The position numbers and the translations under genes are program-made. Shown here in pieces: positions 27,101 through 33,143 of a stretch of 64,000 bases of DNA. Position 1 is the first letter of the stretch. Each line of letters begins with the position of its first letter. The notes beneath the pieces were generated by a model, which saw only the letters and a program-made list of their open reading frames with translations, did no database searches and had not been told where the DNA came from. The DNA lies in the NCBI GenBank assembly GCA_035293765.1, contig DATGMF010000053.1:186001-250000 (forward strand), in the 5' to 3' direction. The DNA is from DASRHT01 sp035293765. GTDB taxonomy: Bacteria; Chloroflexota; Ktedonobacteria; Ktedonobacterales; Ktedonobacteraceae.

Positions 27101-28709
27101 TTTGAGGCGCGATCAATGCATGCATGACATTTGCCATTAGAAGCTGGACGCCAGGAATAATGGGGTTGCGGTTCTCGCACGCGGGATCAGGGCTGTAGCG
27201 GTAGGCGTCGAGGGCGGCTGTCCAGTAGATTGCTCCGCTGGCGAATACTACGGCGCGAGATGGAGCGATATAGATGGTGGTGTTACTGTGATCTGGCTGG
27301 CCTGCGTCGTTTTGGACGGGGGACGTGGCGAGGATCTGTAAATTCTTAGGAGTCGCGCCGTTCGGGAAGATTTTATCCCATTCGTATCCCACCAGCCCGC
27401 AGCCGTAGGGTTGTCCAGGGGTCAGCCCGTCGCCTTTCAATAACGACGATGTCGCCGCTTTATCGACTACCCAGGGATAGCCACGCTGTTTGTGGGTGAG
27501 ATCGGAATACATGATGCCTATCAACGCGTTCTCGGGACGATTAATCACCGGGTCGCGCCATTGCGAGGTGACGCGGCTATTGTCTTTGCCGTAGAGCGGG
27601 TCGAGCGCGAGGTTGTGATCGCCGGTCAGGACCTTGTAGCACACGATAGTGCGATTGGGGTTGCCCGCTGTATCAGGCTCGAAGCGCATTTGCCAATAGG
27701 CGCTGTCAGCCTCTAAAAAAGCCAGGCTAACGCCGTGGTCGCGGGCCTGCTCCACGCCGTCGCGCATCTCCTTGCTCCAGTATTCATCGTGCCCGATGGA
27801 GATATAGGCTTTGTGCCGTAACAGCGAAGTGGGATTGGTATGCAGGTCAACGCTGCTCATGTAAGAGAGATCGTAGCCCTGGCGCTCAAGCCAGAGGATG
27901 GCGTTTGCCTCGAAGATCAGCACCTGATCAGAGCCGTTTTGCTCGACGCTGGGCCGCTCAAACGAGACTTTCGAGGCGCGCTTACCGACGCTGAGGCTAT
28001 CGTAGAGGCTGCGTCCTCCCCAGCTATTGTAGGCGGCGTAGGTTGTGTCAGCAGTCACAGCAACATAGGTCGAACTGGAGTGCGGGTCGATAACATCGAA
28101 AGTGGCATAGGTCTGCATATTGTGAGCATCGATGAACTTTGCCAGATAGATTCCACTCGTCCAGCCTGTTGGGACGGTAAGCCGGTACGAAGGTCGCCAG
28201 CGAGCCTCGATCAGCCCCGTCTGGCTATCAACGTAGCAGCTTGCGCAGCCAATGAGCCTGCCGCTGTTCGGTGCATAATATCCTTGCGCCTGACCGATCA
28301 GGGCTGGACTGCTGGTCATCAAGCGACCACCCATGCCCTGATACCAGCCGAGCCGGTAAATGCCGATGGTGTAACTTGTTCCGGCCTGCTGCGTGCTGGC
28401 GTAAAACGTCAGCGTCTGCCCTGGAGCGACCGAGCGCGCGTCGGCGTATGCCTGTATCTGTGTCGTCGCCCCTTTGCCAGGAGGAATCTGCCAGCCAATC
28501 GTTCCCGGTTGAGCGTTCTCGCGTGCAATGGCCGTCTCCGCTGACGTTTTTGTTACCGGTGGCGATGAAGCCTCATGTTTTGCTTGCCCCTGCCTCAAAT
28601 CCTGTATATACAATAGGAGTGTAGCGACGCTGAGTAATACGACCAGCACGGTTGCGCCTATCAGCACGGCGGCTTTCATCTCAATATCTTTGCTCTTTTT
28701 GGGCTTCAT
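27072..28709 (-). CDS. Membrane-anchored N,N-dimethylformamidase beta-subunit-like protein
   Basis: About 545 residues, with AGGAT six bases before ATG 28709. An N-terminal anchor (AAVLIGATVLVVLLSVATLLL) is followed by a Ser/Thr-rich stretch. A beta-rich domain (~75-200) has IQAYADARSVAPGQTLTFYA and YTIGIYRLGWYQGMGGR. The catalytic-like region has YAAYNSWGGRSLYDS, YISIGHDEYWSKEMRDGVE, GVSLAFLEADSAYWQMRFE and VFASGAIYWTAALD. These are the family hallmarks. Substrate unknown. The C-terminal QSSYRPA and its stop are encoded by a dispersed repeat, so the native end may have been altered. Confidence 0.82.
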   Translation of the reverse strand: MKPKKSKDIEMKAAVLIGATVLVVLLSVATLLLYIQDLRQGQAKHEASSPPVTKTSAETAIARENAQPGTIGWQIPPGKGATTQIQAYADARSVAPGQTLTFYASTQQAGTSYTIGIYRLGWYQGMGGRLMTSSPALIGQAQGYYAPNSGRLIGCASCYVDSQTGLIEARWRPSYRLTVPTGWTSGIYLAKFIDAHNMQTYATFDVIDPHSSSTYVAVTADTTYAAYNSWGGRSLYDSLSVGKRASKVSFERPSVEQNGSDQVLIFEANAILWLERQGYDLSYMSSVDLHTNPTSLLRHKAYISIGHDEYWSKEMRDGVEQARDHGVSLAFLEADSAYWQMRFEPDTAGNPNRTIVCYKVLTGDHNLALDPLYGKDNSRVTSQWRDPVINRPENALIGIMYSDLTHKQRGYPWVVDKAATSSLLKGDGLTPGQPYGCGLVGYEWDKIFPNGATPKNLQILATSPVQNDAGQPDHSNTTIYIAPSRAVVFASGAIYWTAALDAYRYSPDPACENRNPIIPGVQLLMANVMHALIAPQTLQSSYRPA

Positions 28710-28868
28710 CACAATATCCTGCTATCCAGACAGCCAACGCTGCTACCGCAGCTAGCTCCGCTCAGGCTGTCTGCAATGAATATCCTGTGTTTTCTCTTGC
28801 TATTTTCAGAATAGAGATAGCAAAAAAATTTGCACCATCCCGGCTACCAAAAATCTGTTGAAAAAAGC

Positions 28869-28898
28869 TTGACAAAAAAGGTAAGAGCGTGGTATACC
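28869..28898 (+). promoter_or_regulatory. Promoter of the lysine operon leader
   Basis: TTGACA (28869-28874), an 18-base spacer, and TATACC (28893-28898). It lies just upstream of the first T-box stem I. The 28713-28868 stretch before it holds no gene. Confidence 0.7.
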
Positions 28899-28912
28899 TT
28901 TCACAGCACAAA

Positions 28913-29234
28913 AATCTATCATGATAAAGGCTTTGAAGGGACGAGTAGCGGTTCCCGTGGCTTCCAGAGAATGGGCGACTGGTGGAAAGCCCATAGCACA
29001 CAAACTGCGAAAAAGAACCCTAAGCTGCGAGAAGAAATCGCGTGACGCGAGAGTAGAACTACGCCGGACGCCCCCGTAATCGGGCACGCTGGTAGGGGTA
29101 CATTACGATGGCCCATACCCACTGAGGTTGATGCTGTGAGGCATCGACGAATGAAGGTGGTACCACGAGGTAGGGGCAAACCCTGGCGGTTGCCCTGCTC
29201 TTTGTCCTTCCCAAGAGGATAAAGGGCTTTTTTT
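28913..29234 (+). ncRNA. T-box leader 1, lysine specifier AAG, with terminator
   Basis: Stem I features: GAAGGGACGAGTAGC (5' side with AGUA S-turn), the apical part CAGAGAATGGGCGACTGGTG, then GAA (29009-29011), one base, and specifier AAG (29013-29015). GCGGTT after AGTA pairs with AACTGC before GAA, placing AAG in the specifier loop. GAGAGTAGAACTACGCCGG precedes the antiterminator. The T-box core is GAAGGTGGTACCACGAG, with bulge UGGU at 29158-29161 to pair with ACCA of uncharged tRNA. The terminator is GCTCTTTGTCCTT..AAGAGGATAAAGGGC plus seven T. Known mechanism: uncharged tRNA-Lys stabilises the antiterminator and lets the operon be read. Confidence 0.9.
29170..29196. repeat. GTAGGGGC repeat inside the antiterminator loop of T-box 1
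   Basis: GTAGGGGCAAACCCTGGCGG then TTGCCCT sits between ACGAG and CTCTTTGTCC. T-box 2 has only a short loop (AGCAATGATCG) there. The repeat can fold on itself (GGGCAA/TTGCCC). Confidence 0.75.
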
Positions 29235-29245
29235 ATTGGCCTAAA

Positions 29246-29296
29246 GGGCGGTAGGGGTAACTCCCACGATGAAGCGGGGGGCTACCGGTTGCCCTG
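29246..29296. repeat. GTAGGGG/GATGAAGCGGGG repeat between the two T-boxes
   Basis: GTAGGGGTAACTCCCACGAT then GAAGCGGGGGGCTACCGGTT; nearly the same as the unit at 23391. It separates terminator 1 from T-box 2. Confidence 0.7.
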
Positions 29297-29309
29297 CCAG
29301 GTAAACCAC

Positions 29310-29604
29310 AATTGCATAACGAAAAGCTGTGAAGGGACGAGTAGCGGGAACTGCGGCATGCAGAGAGCGGACGGCAGGTGAAAGGTCCGTATGCGCAACC
29401 CGTGAAAAAAAACCGGATGCTGCCAGAAGAAATCGCGAGCTGCGAGAGTAGAACTGCGCCGGCTGCTCCCCGTGATCGGAGCGCGTACTAATTGCTGTAC
29501 GTTTGAGGTCGATGCTGCGAGGCATCGGCGAATGAAGGTGGTACCACGAGAGCAATGATCGCTCTTCGTCCTTCCAATGTTGGAGGATGAAGAGCATTTT
29601 TATT
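29310..29604 (+). ncRNA. T-box leader 2, lysine specifier AAA, with terminator
   Basis: Same architecture as leader 1: GTGAAGGGACGAGTAGCGGG, apical GCAGAGAGCGGACGGCAGGTG, then GAA (29404-29406), one base, and specifier AAA (29408-29410). GCGGG after AGTA pairs with CCCGT before GAA. GAGAGTAGAACTGCGCCGG follows. The T-box core is GAAGGTGGTACCACGAG with bulge UGGU at 29540-29543. The terminator is GCTCTTCGTCCTTCCAA..TTGGAGGATGAAGAGC plus ATTTTTATTT. No separate strong promoter is seen before it, so both leaders are probably on one transcript and must both be satisfied by uncharged tRNA-Lys. Confidence 0.92.
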
Positions 29605-29648
29605 TGGTTCAGTTGAAATTTGTCTACGCATAATGGTAAAGGAGAAAA

Positions 29649-29816
29649 ATGAACATGGCACAGTGTCCCGAATGCGAAGCCGAGGTGAGCCTGCAAGGTT
29701 TGATGATTGGCGAGATTATCTACTGTCCCGACTGTAATGCGGAACTGGAAGTGCTGAACCTGGAACAGCCCCAGGTGGGACTGGCTCCGCAGGTCGAAGA
29801 AGATTGGGGCGAATAA
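29649..29816 (+). CDS. lysW: Amino-group carrier protein LysW
   Basis: 55 residues, AAGGAG six bases before the ATG. Two zinc-binding pairs, CPEC near the N-terminus and CPDC at ~29-32, flank a short beta domain. The C-terminus is EEDWGE, the hallmark tail whose terminal Glu gamma-carboxyl receives alpha-aminoadipate. Intermediates stay attached to this tail during reduction and transamination. It is the first gene after the two lysine T-boxes and directly precedes lysX. Highly acidic, as known for LysW, which docks on basic patches of its partner enzymes. Confidence 0.97.
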   Translation: MNMAQCPECEAEVSLQGLMIGEIIYCPDCNAELEVLNLEQPQVGLAPQVEEDWGE

Positions 29817-29831
29817 GCAATTCCGCCAGCC

Positions 29832-29877
29832 GTGGGGACCCGCTTTAGCGCGTCCGGCGCGATTTATCGCCTTACCG
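29832..29877. repeat. GTAGGGTCCC-family repeat between lysW and lysX
   Basis: GTGGGGACCCGCTTTAGCGC then GTCCGGCGCGATTTATCGCC. Same unit as at 32744 and 36870. Confidence 0.8.
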
Positions 29878-29920
29878 ATGATCGCGTTCATGCAGGCTGG
29901 TAATGAGGAGGTTAACGACG

Positions 29921-30850
29921 ATGCGTTTAGCTATTCTAACATCCCGCATTCGTGTGGAAGAGAAGTTGTTGATCGAGGCCCTGCGCAGGCGCGCTATCGA
30001 TTTTGATGTGATCGATGATGAAGAACTGCTCTTTGATCTCGCCCGACCTGATGAGCGGTGGCGAGCGTACGATGCTGTGCTCTGTCGCAGCGTGAGCCAG
30101 TCGCGCGGCCTGGCGGCGCTGCACATCCTGGAGCACATGGGCGTTACCGTCTTTAATTCGGCGGCGGTGACTGCCCTCTGCAATGATAAGTTGCTCACAA
30201 CGCTGGCGCTCATGCGCGCGGGCGTCCCCACTCCTCGCACGATGCTGGCTTTCGATGCGCAGCGAGCCATTCAGGGAATTGAGAAACTGGGCTACCCGGT
30301 CGTGCTCAAGCCCGTGACCGGTTCGTGGGGACGGCTGCTGGCGCGCATTAATGATCGCGACGCGGCTGAGGCGGTGCTTGAGCATCAGGAGACGCTGGGC
30401 TCGTATCAGCACCACATTCATTATATCCAGCAGTATATTGCTAAGCAATTCGTTGCAGACGACCTGAGCGAAGCTAGCTGCGAAAGCGGCGTTGGTCGTC
30501 TGAATAGCAAGCTACAACGCGATATTCGCGCCTTCGTTGTTGGTGATCGCACAATCTGTGCCATCTATCGCACCAGCGAGCACTGGGTCACCAATACCGC
30601 ACGCGGCGCGGTTGCCAGCAATTGCCCCATCTCTGCCGAACTGGATCGCCTCTGTACGCAGGCGGCGCAGGCGGTGGGCGGCGGTATCCTGGCAATCGAT
30701 GTACTGGAGGACCCTGAGCAGGGCCTGCTGGTCAATGAGATCAATGCGACGATGGAGTTTCGTAATAGCATCGCGCCAACGGGCGTCGATATCCCTGCTG
30801 CGATGCTGGATTATATGCTGAGCTATGTGCGAGAAGGAGTGGCACTATGA
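29921..30850 (+). CDS. lysX: LysW-alpha-aminoadipate ligase (ATP-grasp), with in-frame insert
   Basis: 309 residues from MRLAILTSRI, with GAGGAGG upstream. ATP-grasp features: GYPVVLKPVTGSWGRLLARI, FVVGDRTICAIYR, GGGILAIDVLED, and the end motif NEINATMEFRNS. It ligates alpha-aminoadipate to the LysW C-terminal Glu. Residues ~175-198 (KQFVADDLSEASCESGVG..) interrupt the normal stretch between QQYIAK and RDIRAFVVGD. The insert is encoded by a palindromic element that recurs in lysJK. Without it the length is ~285, the family norm. The ATG of lysY overlaps its stop (ATGA). Confidence 0.95.
   Translation: MRLAILTSRIRVEEKLLIEALRRRAIDFDVIDDEELLFDLARPDERWRAYDAVLCRSVSQSRGLAALHILEHMGVTVFNSAAVTALCNDKLLTTLALMRAGVPTPRTMLAFDAQRAIQGIEKLGYPVVLKPVTGSWGRLLARINDRDAAEAVLEHQETLGSYQHHIHYIQQYIAKQFVADDLSEASCESGVGRLNSKLQRDIRAFVVGDRTICAIYRTSEHWVTNTARGAVASNCPISAELDRLCTQAAQAVGGGILAIDVLEDPEQGLLVNEINATMEFRNSIAPTGVDIPAAMLDYMLSYVREGVAL
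30443..30514. repeat. Element E, in-frame copy within lysX
   Basis: 72 bases starting AAGCAATTCGTTGCAGACGA and ending CTGAATAGCAAGCTA. Arms CAGACGACC and GGTCGTCTG are inverted around a GCTAGC centre. The length is a multiple of three. Confidence 0.85.
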
Positions 30851-31908
30851 GCCGATTGCGCGTCGCTGTTGTTGGTGGATCGGGCTATACCGGCGGCGAG
30901 CTGATCCGCCTGCTGCTCTTCCATCCCCAGGTCGAACTGGCGCAGGTGGCATCGAGCAGCCATGCGGGGCAGTACATCCATAGCGTCCATCCCAATCTGC
31001 GCACGCTCTGCATGCTAAGATTTTGTCATCCAGACGACCTGATGTCATGTGATACGTTGTTTCTATGTTTGCCGCATGGCGTATCTAGCCAGGATATCGA
31101 GCGTTACCGCAGCATTGCTACGCGTGTGATCGATCTTTCGGCTGACTTTCGTTTGCGTTCCGCCGCGCTCTATCAACGTTGGTACGGTGCGCCCCACAGC
31201 AGGCCGGACCTGCTAGTAGAGGCGGTCTATGGCCTGCCCGAACTGCATCGTGAGGAGTTGCCGGAAGCGACGTTTGTCAGTGGCACCGGCTGTATGGCAA
31301 CCGCCGCCATTCTGGGGCTGGCTCCCCTCTATCGCAGCGGCATCGTCAACACTGCCATCCCGCTCGTTGTCGAGGCCAAAGTCGGCTCCTCGGCTGCTGG
31401 AGCGACGCCAGGAGCTGGCAGCCATCATCCCGATAGAAGCGGGGCCGTGCGCTCATTTCAGCCAACCGGCCATCGTCACAGCGCCGAACTGATTCAGGAG
31501 CTTGGTGCTATCGCTGGTAGCGAGCTTCAGCCGCCCGTCGCCTTCTCCGCCACAGCCATTGAACTGGTGCGCGGTGTGCTGATCACGGCTCATGTTTTTG
31601 TGCGCGAAAGCCTGGATGAGCGTATGCTCTGGCGCATCTATCGCGCAGCCTATCAGCGCGAACCGTTTATTCGCCTGGTCAAAGAGCGCAGTGGCGTCTA
31701 TCGCTATCCCGAGCCAAAGATCCTGGCGGGCAGCAATTTCTGCGATATTGGCTTTGAATACGACGCCGGGCAGCGGCGAGTGGTGGTGATGGCAGCCCTG
31801 GATAACCTGATGAAGGGCGCGGCAGGCAACGGCGTGCAGGCGCTCAATAGCATGTATGGTTGGGATGAGACGCTCGGTCTGAGCTTCCCTGGCCTGCATC
31901 CCATCTAA
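30847..31908 (+). CDS. lysY: LysW-gamma-aminoadipyl-6-phosphate reductase (ArgC-like)
   Basis: 353 residues. The NADP site is VAVVGGSGYTGGELIRLLL; the catalytic Cys is in SGTGCMATAAI (~149); late motifs are RGVLITAHVF and DNLMKGAAGNGVQALN. It reduces the acyl-phosphate on LysW to the semialdehyde. It overlaps lysX by four bases, indicating coupling. The SGTGC wording, rather than NPGCYPT of plain ArgC, agrees with the LysY subgroup. About 30 residues after VVEAKVGSSAAGATP are as in family members. No odd insert is seen. Confidence 0.94.
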   Translation: MSRLRVAVVGGSGYTGGELIRLLLFHPQVELAQVASSSHAGQYIHSVHPNLRTLCMLRFCHPDDLMSCDTLFLCLPHGVSSQDIERYRSIATRVIDLSADFRLRSAALYQRWYGAPHSRPDLLVEAVYGLPELHREELPEATFVSGTGCMATAAILGLAPLYRSGIVNTAIPLVVEAKVGSSAAGATPGAGSHHPDRSGAVRSFQPTGHRHSAELIQELGAIAGSELQPPVAFSATAIELVRGVLITAHVFVRESLDERMLWRIYRAAYQREPFIRLVKERSGVYRYPEPKILAGSNFCDIGFEYDAGQRRVVVMAALDNLMKGAAGNGVQALNSMYGWDETLGLSFPGLHPI

Positions 31909-31920
31909 AAGGAGTTGATG

Positions 31921-32718
31921 ATGACGCTTGTTGTGAAGATTGGCGGCGGAGCTGGCATCGCCACCTTGAACATTGTGCGCGAGCTTGCCCGCTATAGAGC
32001 AGAAGGGCAACAGATCGTCTTGTTGCATGGCGGCTCCGACCTCACCAATACGCTCTCCGAGCAGATGGGGCATGCTGTGCGCATGATTACTTCGCCGACG
32101 GGTATGACCAGCCGCTACACCGATAGCGAGACCTTGCGCATCTTCGCGATGGCGACGGCGGGGCAGATCAACACTGAGCTGGTCGCGCTTTTGCAGCAGC
32201 GGGGGGTCAACGCGCTTGGCCTCGCCGGTGTGGATGGGCGCTTGCTGGTGGGGCGACGCAAGGCCGTTGTGCGCTCAGTAACGCCGGATGGCCGCACGCA
32301 AATCTTGCGTGATGACTACACCGGCCAGGTTGAGCAGGTCAACGGCGAACTGCTGAGGCAATTACTGAATATGGGCTATACCCCCGTGATTGCGCCGCTG
32401 GCCTTGAGCTACGAGGGCGAGCGGCTCAATGTCGATGGGGACCGCGCTGCCGCAGCCGTCGCCTCAGCCTTGCAAGCTGACGCCCTGGTAATCATGACCA
32501 ACGTGCCAGGTCTGCTCGCCGATCCAGACAATCCCGCCACGCTCATTCGCACCATTCCAGCGCAGCAGCTTGCTGAATACATGGATTACGCCCGGGGCCG
32601 TATGCGTAAGAAATTGCTGGGAGCGCAAGAAGCCCTGCGGGGAGGCGTCCCGCGCGTCTATATCGGCTGCAACTCGCTGGAAGCGGTTCTTGCTGGGGAG
32701 GGAACAGTGATTACATAA
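31921..32718 (+). CDS. lysZ: LysW-alpha-aminoadipate 6-kinase (ArgB-like)
   Basis: 265 residues. Among three candidate starts (TTG 31915, ATG 31918, ATG 31921) the last is best spaced from AAAGGAG. Amino-acid kinase motifs: VVKIGGGAG, LLHGGSDLTN, PVIAPLALSYEGERLNVDGD and ALVIMTNVPGLLADPDN. It phosphorylates the aminoadipate side chain carried on LysW. The sequence SRYTD..E matches the LysZ substrate loop rather than ArgB. It follows lysY after 12 bases and is separated from lysJK by a repeat-bounded 425-base gap. Confidence 0.94.
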   Translation: MTLVVKIGGGAGIATLNIVRELARYRAEGQQIVLLHGGSDLTNTLSEQMGHAVRMITSPTGMTSRYTDSETLRIFAMATAGQINTELVALLQQRGVNALGLAGVDGRLLVGRRKAVVRSVTPDGRTQILRDDYTGQVEQVNGELLRQLLNMGYTPVIAPLALSYEGERLNVDGDRAAAAVASALQADALVIMTNVPGLLADPDNPATLIRTIPAQQLAEYMDYARGRMRKKLLGAQEALRGGVPRVYIGCNSLEAVLAGEGTVIT

Positions 32719-32743
32719 AATTTCGTAATGATTCGAATGATTC

Positions 32744-33097
32744 GTAGGGTCCCGCTTCAGCGCGACCGGCGCGATTTATCGCGTTCCCCACGAAAACACA
32801 CACTCTCACCATCGAACTGATGATGCTCAGGACTGCATTTGTATTTGTCGTACAGGATGATAGTGAAGAGAAAGCGAGGGGATGATAGTGAAGAGAAAGC
32901 TGATTGTGGACAAAGTGGCTTGCAACAGGGATATTTTCGTGGGGACGAACTGATTGCGAATGGAGCGGGTCATAGCGTGATGATTTCGATTGGGGAAAGC
33001 CATATTGTTAACGGTTGGGTATTGAGGGTTGGATTTGAGAGTAGCGAAGGGTGGAAAGGCGATAAATCGCGCCGGTCGCGCTGAAGCGGGACCCTAC
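32744..33097. repeat. 354-bp region bounded by a perfect 39-bp inverted repeat
   Basis: The left arm (32744-32782) begins GTAGGGTCCCGCTTCAGCGC. The right arm (33059-33097) is its exact reverse complement. Inside, GGATGATAGTGAAGAGAAAGC occurs twice in direct orientation near 32856 and 32879. An 81-codon frame inside has no recognisable product. It is either two opposed repeat copies or a small non-autonomous element within the lysine operon. Confidence 0.75.
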
Positions 33098-33143
33098 GAA
33101 GGTTGTACGAAGGGTTGCGTTGATATAGAAAGGATACACACAC

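Noticed and set aside
30847..32718. argC/argB of arginine synthesis
   Set aside because: lysW, lysX, homocitrate synthase and homoaconitase in the same operon, plus two lysine-specific T-boxes, make the lysine role far more likely. Dual use for arginine cannot be ruled out.
32839..33084. 81-codon frame inside the inverted-repeat-bounded segment
   Set aside because: It starts in a direct repeat and ends in the inverted repeat arm, with no family likeness. Kept only as part of the repeat description.
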